Shown piece after piece: positions 50,801-62,400 of a DNA stretch of 64,000 nucleotides (the first letter of the stretch is position 1; every line of letters starts with the position of its first letter). A program made the position numbers and the translations under genes. Origin of the DNA: Patagioenas fasciata (Eukaryota; Chordata; Aves; Columbiformes; Columbidae); contig NC_092522.1 of the NCBI RefSeq assembly GCF_037038585.1, forward strand, positions 49,513,661 through 49,577,660, written 5' to 3'. Under the pieces are notes generated by a model that was given only the letters and a program-made list of their open reading frames with translations, searched no databases and was not told the origin of the DNA.

Positions 50801-53800
50801 ATTGGAGTGATGTATCCACAAATAGCTTTTGTTAAACTTGCTTGAAACCTCAACTATCCAGAACAGGCAGCACTGCTTTCCTGTATATACATATTTTTCT
50901 CTTACCAACACACTTATTCATAAAGGAAAGTCCATTACAACACTTAGAGAACAAAAATACTCACATGTTTTCAGTAGGGCTCCCAGTAATTTATATCTCA
51001 ATGATCTTGGAGAGGAATAAAATTCAATTAAACAGCTTCTCCCTGTTTTAGATGGCTTATCTCCCAGCACTGATATTCTAGACATATTAATGTAATATGC
51101 CCCAGCAATTCATGTGTTGTGAAACAGACCACAGGAGTGTGTTATGTATGAAATCTCTGGGAAATGAGACATAATTTGTATTTTGAAGTAATTGATGTGC
51201 TGAAGAACAGAGTTGGTGCAAGGACGAATACACGTTAATTCTAAAAAGAAGTACAGCACATATTAAAAGAAAGTCTTAAATATCCATTATTTAGCTTTAC
51301 AAAAAAAAAAAAAAAGAAAGTCCTTTTTTTGATAGAAACAGATGAGGAGAAAGGCAGAAAAGTTTGTAGACTCCCTGACTATGCTCCACTGACTTTTGAA
51401 AGCTGTCAAATTTGTGCTTTCCCCAATGCTAAGGCTGAGGACTACCTAATTACAGTAAGTCATTTAAGTTATTAATTAGGGCTCAAGAGAGCAGCTTAAC
51501 CATGCAATGATGCAATGCATACAAAGGGCAGATTGTTCCAAATTTACAGCAAAGGTATTTAATGGTTACTGGCATCAAAATTAAGTTTGGGTTACTAGTA
51601 TGTCAGCACAGAGACCACACATCAAGCCCTTAAAAACTACAGACAAGGCAGCAGAGAAAAAATACAGACAGATTAGTTTTGACCTTGGATTAGCAGTTGA
51701 GCTGAAAACAAGGTAGGAATCTCTAAGTCTAGGAGAGTGTCCTATACCTTCCCTCCCCTACTGCAGTAAGTCTTAACCAACTCAGAGTCTCTCCTGCTCC
51801 ATGCTTTCTTCCTGTTCCCCATGGAATATTCCACAAGCGATGAGAAAGTCTGCTGGTGAGCCAACTGGTCCCGCACCACGGGCTGGTTGGGTCTGCAAGC
51901 AGCAGATGCCCACCATGCAAGCGTCTACTGAGATATCACTGTATTCCTACTAGAATACTACATACTGCATAGGTTTTGTTAGCAGAGTTGCCTGTGCATC
52001 TGGCACCCTCCCTCTGCGCTCCTCTCTATCTCAAGGTTCCTTGTAATGGGCATCTTGCGATTCTCATCCCCCTTTGCTGTGTTCACCTCCCCAGTGCCCC
52101 TTACCAAAACATTCATACCCACTACTGAACCTTTCCGCCTCCTCCAATATTAAATATATCCCACTTTCTCCTCCTAGGGCATGCTGGTGAGTGTCCAAGC
52201 ACAGCCTTTGTTCTTGGCAGAATTTTTCTTGTTTTGGAGAACTATCATTCAAAGCTTTATCATGCTCAGCTCTATTGGGAAAATGGGTGACGGCAGCAAA
52301 ATTGTGGAAGGCATTAAGGCTGTTGTGAAACAGAGGCTGGCTACGGACAACTGGCAAAGGCATAGCTTCAAATATCCTTGCAAGTGCTTAAGATCCCATA
52401 TGGTCTTCATTTTCCTTGTCCTCATCCTCTCACCCAGCTTATTTCATTCTACCTCAAATCGTTAAGATCCTGCCTACTGAAGCTCACAGCATTCCCCGCC
52501 CCATTCTGTAATACATTATAAGTGGTATTTAACAGCAGTCTGCAGAAAAAGCAGAGTTGCCAGAAACTGACTGCAAGACCTTTACATACATAGTCAGGAG
52601 CTGCTCCCCAATAATATCTATTAAACTATAAAACTAAACCAGATCTTCTGGTTTGCCCTGTGGCAGCATCTGAGCTTTGTGCCTTTCCCATGTGCTCTAA
52701 CAGCAAAATGTGGCCAGCGGTACAGGCTCAAGAACTGCTGCTGGACAACAGGCGGAGATGTTTGGCAGCAACATCTGCTTCTGCAGGTGACAGTCAAAGC
52801 AAAGCTACTTGAGTATCTGCAGAGATCACTTTTACTCTGCATCTTTTTCTAGTGGCTACTGATCCATTCGATCTACAGCACCAAATGGGATAACTTCTAC
52901 AGATGTGACATCATCTGACTTAGGAGGCAGCTACAGGCTGAAGCTCTTTATCCTTCAGTGCTGGGACAGAAATGGAGTTTTCTCCAGACATTTCTCAACT
53001 GTTTGTTTCTTATCAGAACAGCTACACGTTCAATTCTGCCATCTCTCTATCGACTGCAGTCCTACTGCACCAGATACTTTCAATCCAACACGTTTTAATC
53101 CCGTGCACACAATACCAGCTCTTGCTCCTCACACCACTTAACTCATCCCTCAAACCTCCCTCTCCTCTGCCCTCAGCCTCTATGCAGCATCCTAACAGTC
53201 TTCCCTTTAAGAGCCTTTAAGAGTAAGGAAATATCAGTCTGTGGCTCGTTTTTCGTTCCACCAACAACTTCTTCTGCCTCTTCCCATCGCAAATGTAGGT
53301 ATCAATCACTGTACCCAAATGACCAAGTGACAGGGTATGGGTGAAGACTGTGCTGAGCTCTTCCAAAACAAAACAAAAACAACAACAAAAAACCACAATC
53401 AACCAACCACAACAACAAAAAAATCAAACCAAATAAACAAAACCAGAGCAAACTATTCTGGAAAGACTGCCTACGCAGAGGCAATCAGAAATCACATCAC
53501 ATTTCTGAGGAGATTTCACATGTTGTCAGGTGAGAGGCAAGTCTATCACCTGTCATACAGAAACTCAAACCAAGTATGCTTGGCTACAGAGGCAGACTGC
53601 TGGAGAGGGTCCCACCAGAGGACAGAAGGAGACATCTGTGCTACAAGCCAACAGCAATTTCCTTGCTCTGGACTGGTAATTTACCCTATGGAAAATTCAT
53701 GTGGAAGGTTTGTAAGGTCTCACTAGAAACTGGGTAAAAAAACCTGAGCACTTAGGAACAAAAGCTGCATCTTGACTGCACATTTAAGAGTGCCATAGAA

Positions 53801-56800
53801 AGTAAAATATTGGTGATTCCGCACATATTCAAAGCTCAGATGGCAAATTGAAAGCACTTGTGAATAGCACATCCCAAACACTCCACATTCATAACATAAT
53901 TGAAGCACCCCAGGGTACAATTCTCAAATGAAATAGATGACATTTGGAAGAAAAGAAAAGGGGAGGGAAGGGTAGCAATAAACAGCAGGAAGATTTTGAA
54001 GGCTACGTTGTACAAAATATCTCACAAAGGGCAGACCCTAAACAACCAGAAAACAGCAGCCAAGTTTTTAGGTGGCAGAGTGATAAAAGCAAAAGAACCA
54101 AGAATGGTACTATCATATTTTTTGGATCCTGAATACTATCGAAGCAGTAACTTCTTTCTTCTGTAGACTTCACAGATAAATACTCGACTGCTCAGGCTGA
54201 TTGCATGTCATGTTTTTCTCATTGATCTATAAATACTATAAGATTGCAAACTTGACAGAAATGAACAGGGCTGGCCCATCACACATCTGCAAAACCACCT
54301 TTCCACTTCATATTGGTGAGCAGGAAGATAATTGACTTAAAATTGAGATCTGAGATTCTCAGATGTTGACAATTCAGAATCACATGCATTAAAAAGCAGG
54401 GCCTGGTGGGGGCCAGAGGAAGAAAGCAGAAAGGATTTTCCAGCGACCAGTGACTGACAAAGGAAGGCAATCAGATTTCCTGGGATCCCCTCCCAGCCAA
54501 AGCCTGACCTTGAGAATCTCCTCAAAGGAGATGCTACATCTGTGCATTTCAGATGCAACCATACCAGCAACAGAGAATTTATCAGAGCACTATTTAAAGA
54601 AACCCAAGGACTCAGACTAATCTCTAAACAGAACTTAAACAGGCTAAACCACCAACATTTCTGAGCAGCTTTATGAAACAAGTGCACAGATGGCTAACTC
54701 TCCTGCAGCTCTGACCTTGAAAACAAAATTCATTCCAGGCTTATTTACCCCTCCCTTTCTCAGTGACTGAAGGCACTTCTGTAGTGTGTTGTGAAATTAT
54801 AATTTCTTTAGGGCATCACCTCAGTTCCCCTAAATTCTGGAAGTTCTTCCTCTGTAAAATCAACAGGGTTATGAAGTATTCAAGCTGTCTGTACTTAGCC
54901 TGTTTGAAATCAAGAATGAACTACAGCATTTACTATAAAAGCACGGTATTTACTTTGCTTGGGGTTTTTTTGCTGCAACTGAGAGCTCTGCTACTGATCT
55001 GTGGAGTGACCTCAGACATCTCCCTTGACCGAGACTGCTGCTCTTCAAGGAGAGAGAGATTTCTTAACCTCTCATGCAGAGGCCACCCTGATCCAGGGTG
55101 CACTCTTCAAATAGCTCTATAGTGCAAACTGCTGATTGTTCAGCAATGTGGGAAGACTCAAGCTGCAGAGACATAGTCTTTTTCCTTAATCTGTTCTGAC
55201 TCATCACTTCTTCACAGTAAGGAGTGGAAGGTGGAAACTCAAATTCAGTCCCAGCACAAGGATCTAAAGGACTTCATAAATCTGAGCAACACATTTCACA
55301 GGGACATTAGTGAAAATGAAATGCATTATTGCAAGAACTTTCTGCCAGTGAATAAAAGTGCAGAGCCCATATAGCTGGGGGTGGTGAGAATAGCCTCAGA
55401 GAACAAATTTCATCTCAAGGAACAGGAAAGGGTACACACATCCATAAGGTCATATCTTCTCCACCATATCACATCACAGTTTTTTAAAGTGAATAATTAG
55501 GTTGAGCTAATTCCATTACCACCTATCATAGTGATTAATATTGCCTGACCATCACTTTTCAGTGCTCTCTACCATCTACATACCACCTTCCATTTTGTTG
55601 ATTGATGGCTCTTTGGGTCAGGGACTGTCTTTAGGGTTATCTTTATGCCACGTGCCTATGGCAATAGCTTGTCCTGCCTCGCTCCCCGTGGGGTTCAGTG
55701 CATGGCACCAGCTTCCTGTGTTTCGTTCTCCTTCTACGAAATGACCAGAAAACATTCTTGTGCAAGAGAAGCTATGGAAGAACTAAGCATCACTCTGTAA
55801 CAGTTTACCCATGGCCACACTCACTCCTTATGAGCCACACAAGCAAAGGAGAGAGCATGATGTGTCCTACTACGACTAACTAGCCCTGATCAGATATTTG
55901 GGAACTCTCAGCAATTTTTATGAGCTCTGTTGCTATATCTAAAATGTAAAAGAGTCCTACCAATCATATTTATGCACGTTTTACAACAAAGTATTCCAGA
56001 CTTTGAGAGAAAAGGATAGAAATAAAAACTGATACAACTAGAGTTTTGATTTAAATAGGATGGCTTACTCAGCAAATACTCTAAGAAAGAAAGAAACACT
56101 TGTGAACTACTGTGATCATCTAAGCTGCAATCAAGGTATTAAAATGTTGGTTTGAAAAGTGTCTTAGTGGTAACACATATGTAGGGAAATATATTGGAGG
56201 GAAAAGAGGAGATGGAGCAGAGATGGACACCTGAGGTCCTGCAAACTGAGTCTGCTGTTCTCATTGAACTAGAAAGAAAGAAACAAGAAGGCCCAAGTCC
56301 TCTCCTGCTGCAGGGGCTGCTGCTACCTTGACGTCCAACATCAAGGATGGGTGAAAAAGGCAACGGTATCAGGGCAGTTTCGCTACTCACTCTGCCACAC
56401 TCAGCTCTACTGGAGCCCTTCTAACCCTCTGAAAGATTTTGTTCATGTTCCCAGCTGCTGTAGATGAATATTTACTTTGTTTGAATGATGTGTCCTTCCT
56501 GCATGTTCCCACTTGGCCAGCTGACCGTGAAAAGATGCTTTGCTTGAAAAATTCTGAAGCAGAGATACAGTCTGAAATTGCGCATCCATCTTAAAACAGA
56601 GACTTAGCTGTCAGGGCGGAGTCAAGTTATCTGTATTAGAGACGACAGAAAAGTAGTCTAATATATCTACATTATTTATATTATGTATACATAAGCCTAT
56701 GCACCTTCTCATATCCACAAGCAATACTTAATTTTTATGCTGCTTCTGTTCCATGAATGGCTTATTGGGCTGGATTTGTAAACAAACACCATTTGCTTAA

Positions 56801-59470
56801 AAAAGCAAATGATGACCTAAAAAGAAGTATTTACTTACACCCAAAAAGTGAATCAGAGTTTCGTTCATGAGAACAAGCAGACAGAGGAATCTGGGAAGTC
56901 AAACAGCTGTCATTCCTATAACATTAACGACAGCCCTGTACGCTGCCAGCCACGACCTGCTCAGAGTAGCTCAGCATGTGGCTTCAAAACACTGGTATCA
57001 GTTTCACATTAGGAAAACAAAACCAACTCTTTTCATCATAGGGCAACCAGGTCACTGGGAAAGCTGGGATGTCCTCAAATAGACATTGCAACATGAGGAT
57101 CTCCATTCGGGTTTAGAGGACCTTGCTTTTGGCCAGGAGCATCACAGACCTCTTGAGGTCCCTTCCATTGTTGAGAGCCACTCATATGTAGCTGACTTCC
57201 CTCTTCTGCCTGGGCTGCCTCACCTTTTTATAGAAATGTATTATTCATTCTTTTGAAACTGAATTAGCCTGATTTATGCAGTGTTTATAGTCACATTTTA
57301 TCCTGAATAAAATGACCTTGATGTCATCATGTGGAAACAATGAGGGAGGGAATTCATCCAGACAGTATGACAGAATTTCTACATATTTTCAAGTGGGTGC
57401 TGTACAGTTTTTCTGACAGCATACAGCTGATATACCGGTCAGTCCTTAACTATCAGGCAACAAGTCCTTCCTTTGTGATGGCAGTTTCCCAAGAGATGGA
57501 GGGGAAGGTGTGCACATGAAGGGTGGAAACACTGGATTTTCTTCTTGTTTATATCAATTTTCTCCATACATTAAACACAGTGGAAAAAAGAAAATAAAAC
57601 AAAAACCCCCACATCACACACAAAAAACCAAATTCTGTTTTAATACAGTAAATAAACCAAACCACCACTGAGTAAGTGCTTTGGATTCTGCAAGATCCCT
57701 CATAAGAGCAACATAAAACTGAACACAGCATTTCAAGCATACCATAATTTAAGATCCCTGTCCTCCACAGACTAGGTTTTTCTACTTTAGCATGAATAGT
57801 CATGTTCCTGTATATTTTTTTTTCACCCTTCCCTAAGGTCCCTCTCACCCAATCATTTTAGCATGATGATAATTACAGCCAAGTCATGGAATGGAAAAAG
57901 AAGGTGGCTGGTAAGATGATCCTCGACGTCATCTGGATGCAAGTGAAGCACGAGTATCTAATCCATTAAGGGAGCAGGAGGATTAGGGTGGTGCTGAGCA
58001 TCTATTAATTTAATTCGACATTCCATTAATTTAATCTCTCAATGGACAGGACGGGAGGTGCAACATAATTATAGCTCAGAATCTGAGACCTTTGGCATGT
58101 CTGAAGACTTATTAGTTTGGTGGCAGTTGGCTGGGGGGAGCAAGGCAAGAGAGATCGGCAAACTTTGTGCTCGCTGTACCATTACACTTTAGTAATAAGC
58201 TTCATGTGGGACTGGTGGAGTTCTCCTTGGAGATTAAGGACACTGCCTCTGTGCAGCAAATGACTTTCCAAAAACCTCGAGAGCAGAAACTTCCAAGGAT
58301 GCTTCACAAGGTGGATCTATTCTGTATCAGACAAAACAACTGATTTAAAACCTGGATGGAAGATGTATGATCCTGATTTTCTTAGAGTGAACATCATTGC
58401 TGAAAATGCAAACCCCTGTTCCCAGCAAGCCTCTTTTCTTGCACAGCTACTCAAACAGTCTTAGTGATTCACAGATCAAATTTTACTGTGAACAAATGTT
58501 CAACCACAGCAAATCCACAGGCCCTGTGGTTCTGACATGTATTCAGCCTGAGCAGGCAGTGTGCATGTCCTCCCTGCACCTCCGAACTGCTGCTCCTGAA
58601 CATGCAGGACGCCACGTTTTCACAGAAGCTCTTGGGAAAAAGAAAGATCAGAAAATATCTGTTCCCTCACCTCTAGGTATCAAAATAAATGGCTAGATTT
58701 TTCAAGAGCTTTCAAAATACATCAGCAATAGGGGAATCTGAGAATTTGAAAAGTTGGCCCCAATGCTTTACAACACTAAAATCAAACCCTTTAACACATT
58801 TCCTACTCAAGCTCCTATCTCACCTTGAATTCACATCAGATTTTATTTCTGTAGTAGAGAAATAGAGATGTAGTAGGAAAGCCCGCTAATATGTCTCTCA
58901 CAGAAAAACAGACATCTTGATACCATATTGATTTAGTCTATTGGACACTGCTGGCTATCACAGATGCAGCGTTATACTTAGAGAGAAGCTGACTCACTAA
59001 AAATTACAGAAGTCACAGTAGCTAGACATTTAGATAAACTTAAGATGTACAAACAGACAGACCTTTTAACTCCATTTCAATTTAATTAGCTTAGGGCTGG
59101 CAGCCAGATGGACAGTCTTAGAGACAGGCACCCTGATTTAAATCATACAGTAGAGCATCAGGAACTTGTCACCACTGTTCTTTGGACCCAGTATCTGTGG
59201 GAGTCAGAGGCCTCCTGCGTTCAGATTGCAGCTCCCAGCAAGGTAATGAAGAGAAGTGACTGTTACCTTTGGTCCTGCGATACATTTCAGGGCCTTCTGG
59301 AACTGAATTAAGACATCTGAAGAGGTGAAACCCACCTGGCAGATGAAACCAGTGGATGAGCACTGTCGAACCCAGAGACTGAATTTCCTCTTTTTCCTCT
59401 TGCGCAGCTCCCTCTCTGTGCACGTGGCAATGAAAACAGGATCCTCATCAATCAGAGGCTCATGTAGTAC
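35617..59470 (-). CDS. PGBD5: PGBD5, 3' half: five spliced coding exons
   Basis: PiggyBac transposable element-derived 5 is a transposase captured as a host gene in vertebrates. It is nuclear and mainly neuronal. Exons in transcript order are 59470-59336, 49438-49258, 42964-42767, 37439-37334 and 35812-35617. All have GT/AG borders, their phases match, and they give 271 residues plus stop. By length they match human residues 185-455. The order is the LIDEDPVF motif, a basic RKRKKRK cluster, the FTGPSITS block, the [18 protein letters not shown] block, [10 protein letters not shown], and a hydrophobic C-terminal helix with NNAYILYK. No C-terminal cysteine-rich zinc-binding domain follows, unlike classical piggyBac transposases. 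The open, unbroken frame shows a functional gene. The N-terminal exons lie beyond the right edge. Human PGBD5 has been reported to remodel DNA, but this is debated. Confidence 0.97.
35813..37333 (-). other. PGBD5: PGBD5 last intron, about 1.5 kb
   Basis: Donor AA|GTAAGTAAG at 37333 and acceptor TTTTTAG ending at 35813. No other gene is seen. A short GGAT/GATA repeat lies at about 37105-37128. Confidence 0.85.
37334..37439 (-). CDS. PGBD5: PGBD5 exon with the third aspartate (D386)
   Basis: This 106-bp exon follows acceptor ATTGATGCAG, begins with two bases completing a glycine codon and ends with two bases of K390. It reads [20 protein letters not shown] and then [14 protein letters not shown]. 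The second D of YDDKYS (codon 37347-37345) corresponds by position to human D386, one of three aspartates reported as needed for PGBD5 activity. By motif it matches the third catalytic aspartate of piggyBac. Confidence 0.96.
37440..42766 (-). other. PGBD5: PGBD5 intron, about 5.3 kb
   Basis: Intron with no recognised gene or transposon. It contains a pyrimidine-rich stretch at about 39316-39365. A 159-codon open frame at 40863-41342 on the opposite strand is rich in S, P and L and looks like chance. Confidence 0.8.
42767..42964 (-). CDS. PGBD5: PGBD5 exon: central DDE-like region
   Basis: This 198-bp exon follows acceptor TTGTTCGCATGCAG and precedes donor CGACAAG|GTAAGC. It completes a glutamate codon (human has glycine here, as I recall), then reads [20 protein letters not shown]. 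It continues [13 protein letters not shown] and ends [20 protein letters not shown]. The block around the W in [14 protein letters not shown] matches the piggyBac insertion between the second and third catalytic positions. No stop or frameshift is present. Confidence 0.96.
45862..46510 (-). mobile_element. CR1 LINE fragment, about 650 bp
   Basis: The + strand begins TTCATAGGATCACAGGATG and AGGTTGGAAGGCAACTCAG, the reverse complement of the CR1 3' end. It runs through the typical CAACCTGACTGGGCATCCTG, CCCTTCTCTCGATAACC and TCAGGTCCTTTTC blocks. It covers the 3' UTR and the last part of the reverse-transcriptase ORF region. It is diverged, with no open frame. It is inserted in sense with PGBD5. 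Confidence 0.92.
46961..47418 (-). other. Unassigned stretch with two protein-like open segments
   Basis: On the - strand 47418-47221 stays open for 65 codons and contains [21 protein letters not shown] second segment, 47134-46961, is open for 57 codons in a different frame. Stops separate them and neither starts with a suitable ATG or has splice-site support. The first looks more like real protein than the neighbouring chance frames, so it may be the remains of a retrocopy or transposon. I cannot name a family, and chance remains likely. Confidence 0.15.
49258..49438 (-). CDS. PGBD5: PGBD5 exon with the FTGPSITS block
   Basis: This 181-bp exon starts in phase 0 after CTCATTTAAG and ends CAAG|GTGTGT in phase 1. 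It begins [20 protein letters not shown] and ends NLFEEFEKQ. The block [13 protein letters not shown] matches the piggyBac region that normally reads DNxxTS, but glycine (codon 49306-49304) stands in the place of the second catalytic aspartate. Human PGBD5 has the same block as I recall it, so this is a family trait and not damage. Confidence 0.96.
51301..51315 (+). repeat. Poly(A) run (15 A)
   Basis: Homopolymer A run on the + strand inside a PGBD5 intron. No retrocopy body was recognised next to it. Confidence 0.8.
53363..53447 (+). repeat. A/C-rich low-complexity tract
   Basis: About 85 bases composed almost entirely of A and C (AACAACAACAAAAAACC and AACCAACCACAACAAC units). Confidence 0.75.
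55598..55735 (+). mobile_element. Possible ancient LINE (CR1/L3-like) 3' fragment
   Basis: GGCTCTTTGGGTCAGGGACT followed by GTCTTT, then CAGTGCATGGCACCAG further on, resembles the 3' region of old amniote CR1/L3-type or MIR-associated tails. Those have an AGCTCTTTGGGGCAGGGACT core followed by a CAGCGCCTAGCACA core. The match is short and diverged, so this is tentative. Confidence 0.3.
57583..57669 (+). repeat. A/C-rich low-complexity tract
   Basis: A- and C-rich stretch (AAAATAAAACAAAAACCCCC, CACACACAAAAAACC and AAATAAACCAAACCACC units) interrupted by a short T-rich segment. Confidence 0.6.
59336..59470 (-). CDS. PGBD5: PGBD5 exon with the LIDED motif (D194)
   Basis: This 135-bp exon is phase 0 at both ends, with acceptor TTGCCAATTGCAG and donor TGCCAG|GTGGGT. 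It reads [20 protein letters not shown], then [10 protein letters not shown] and [20 protein letters not shown] carries the first piggyBac-type aspartate (codon 59449-59447) and, two residues on, the aspartate that corresponds by position to human D194 (59443-59441). The KRKKRK cluster could serve nuclear entry or DNA contact. I chose the GTGGGT donor because human PGBD5 joins this Q directly to IYVHLKEG. A further donor 69 bases downstream is in frame. Confidence 0.96.
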
Positions 59471-62400
59471 CTGCAATTGGCAAGAAAAGGGAGGGGGGGA
59501 AGAAACAGAATAATACATGATTTCTGAAAAAAAATGTTGCTTTAAATTCTTCCCAGGAAATACAATCCATGTATTGTGCTTGTGTGCATCACCTCATACA
59601 AAGGAGCAAAAGCACTTTTGTTCAATGCTACCATTCAACAAAAAACAGAACCCGGCCAAGCACATTCCATTGTGGATGGCTAATCTACACATGCTCTGCA
59701 AGCGCTGCAAAGCATGGTTCTCTCTTCTCACTACCAGCTACAGTTTAACATCCCTCCAATATGTGCCTCTTTGTCCCATTATCAGTTCAACACCCCTCCA
59801 AAATGAGGTGGGGGAGGGGGGAGGGCGGAGGGCATGAGGATTGATAGCAGCATCCTTCTCCAAGCTTTGTCATCAGCTTCATCTTGTTTGGCAAAATGTC
59901 TTCCACCCAAACATCCCCTACAATATGTTGTAAAGTACATTCCTTGGTTACAGCAAAGGAAAACACACAGCAAAGAAGGAGAGAAGTTAAGGGAGAAAAA
60001 GATATTTTCTCCTGCCACTTAAGAAGGTGGTGAAGAGACAGGAAACATTTTTCCTGATGGCAGCAGCTTCAGGGAAGCCTCTCTTGCCTTAGGACATAAA
60101 AAAACTGACAAAAGGAGACAGAAAGATAAAGGACCAGAGGCAGGAATAGAAAAAGACAAGGCAGACTGGAGTAAGTAATGAAAATCAGTGAAAGTGAAGT
60201 AATTTCTGCATTCTGCAGCCAGATGATGTAAGTGGTTCCTGCTCCTTATAGCTGTTTTGTTACACTTCTCTCCATTAATTCTCTAGCAAAGTCATTAGGT
60301 TTTACACTATAGAACTCACCTATAGAAAAGCATTACTACTTCCTTGCAGCTCACAGGTAGCTGTGCATGACATACACATGCCTGATTGCATGGTCTAGCA
60401 AGTCATTTGTGTGAGTACAAATGCTTGGAAACTGCTGAAACATCTCAGCTGATGAATGCTGATCAAACTCAGACATCTACATCTAAATCAGAGCAAGTCA
60501 CTACAGGCTCCCCTCTTTCTACACAGGGCGAAAGCAGTTCCAGCAGGTCATAATTCATACCCTCTTAAAAACATGTCAAATAGGTCAGATGGGTTATGAT
60601 CTAAAGGAGTCCGTTGTTTTCCAGTGACCATCACCCCAGGTGACAGGCTCAGATACTGGTATACACGATGCAGAGGCTCTCACCCTCAGAGTTATCCTTT
60701 CCATGTCTGTGCGTGTCCTACTTTTGTGCACATCTACACACAGCCAGTGGAGGAAATGAGAACAAAGCTGCATTAAACCTGGGAGCAAAGCTTGTAGAAG
60801 AGATGTGGTGGGTAAGCAGTTAAGTACCAGTGATGAGCAGCTGCTGGCCTCCTGAATACAAGATGTTTGTTGAACATCACTGTCAGCCCAAAATAGGCAC
60901 CCATGCCCTCCTCGCGCAGTGGTGGCTGCACACTTTCATTTATACACACTCCACTACTTAACGGCTCATAAAACATTCACAGGACCATCTCAAAGCACTC
61001 TTGTGAAATGTTCAAATTATACAACAAAATGCAGATGCAAGCAAGAAGAGCTGTGCACAAAGCTACCTGTTCTTAAAGCTGCAGCTGCCCCATTTCCCCA
61101 CCGAAGCCAAATCCTCTTCCTCTCTCGAGGTCCACACAAAACCCTGCTCTTCCTCTCTGACGGCCACCTGGGGCATTTCACACTTTCACTTTGGGGAGCT
61201 CTGTCAGCTTTTTGCAAAAATTAAACATGCCCTCATTCGCTTTTCCCTTTCTGCCTCTTCTGTGCAGAGTGGAGGACCACATCCCTTGGGATGGGGCTGG
61301 AGACACTCTTCAGAATTCCTCAGCTTCTGGAAAGGCTCGCTTACCTGCCAGATCCTGCAGTGTGGTGTGGTTCAACTCTTATAACCTCTCTCGCTGTCAT
61401 ATGGAGAGCAGCAGAAAGAAAAGGCTGTATAAGCATCACTTGAGGAAATTTTTTTACCTTCTGTCATTAGCTTAGCTCCCTCCTTTGCATCACAGCATCA
61501 GCTCTCCTCACAGCAGCTCTGCTGCATCCTGCTTACCTCTTTCTGCCTTCTAAGACACAGTCAGGCCTGTCAGCCTTAAATTTAGAAAGCAAATACGAAT
61601 TTTAAAGTGTCTCTTCACCTTCCTCTTCTCCCTACCCACAATCAGCCCTACCTTCTCCTAGGACCTAGAGCTTCCCCTTCATTCCCCTATTCCAAATGTT
61701 TCAGTTGTTCCCATTTCTGCATAAATAAATGCTCCTCCAAAGTCCCTACTGGCGAGAGGGAACGAAAATGGAAACAGGGTAGGGCAAGATTTGCTGTTGC
61801 TGCAAAGAAGGTATGTGGACATGCAGAACTGACATGAAAACCCTGGAGCTTGCTCTTCTGGCTTCCTCCAGAAAGGGTGGGGAGGCAGCTGTCATCACCC
61901 CTCCACGTGCAACCGCTGCTTCAGCAGCTGTAAATGGCTCTACAAGCAGGACACTGCATGGGCTGTGCCTGCTGCTGGAGCGGCTGATCCCCATCTGATT
62001 TTCAAAGGGGGCAATTGTTGCTTCTGGCACTGACATGGTTTTCTTATGACAAAAGTTCTCTCGCTACTGGGCAGTCCTGTCAGTTCATTCATCCTCTTCC
62101 ATTCTGAGTCTCCTCGCTCCTCCTGTAAATCCCCATGCAAAATGGTATTTGCTTCCTCCCTCCTCCCCATTCTTGCTGTCGCTGCAATACCCACTTCTCC
62201 AAGAGTGAGCTTACTGTCTGCATGACATACTCTTTCCTGCTTCTCATCTTCCCATACAAAAATCTACTTTCAGACTTAATTGACTCCTACATGTATTCCT
62301 GGCCACCTCTTCACCATCTTTGACTCACTCCCCAAGCCCTCCCCTCTCTCTATTCTGACTTCCTTTTATACAAAGATATCCTATGGATTTCTTCACCAAA

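Larger units (their letters stand above)
49439..59335 (-). other. PGBD5: PGBD5 intron, about 9.9 kb
   Basis: The largest complete intron in the window. It contains two A/C tracts (53363-53447, 57583-57669), a poly(A) run (51301-51315) and a possible ancient LINE tail near 55.6 kb. The bases just after the exon at 59336 (59335-59267 on the - strand) remain open and end in a second donor. No RNA gene was recognised. Confidence 0.8.

Noticed and set aside
59204-59518. Single continuous 104-codon frame on the - strand taken as one exon
   Set aside because: It contains the true PGBD5 exon but runs through both an acceptor (59471) and donors (59335, 59266). Homology and phase support 59336-59470.
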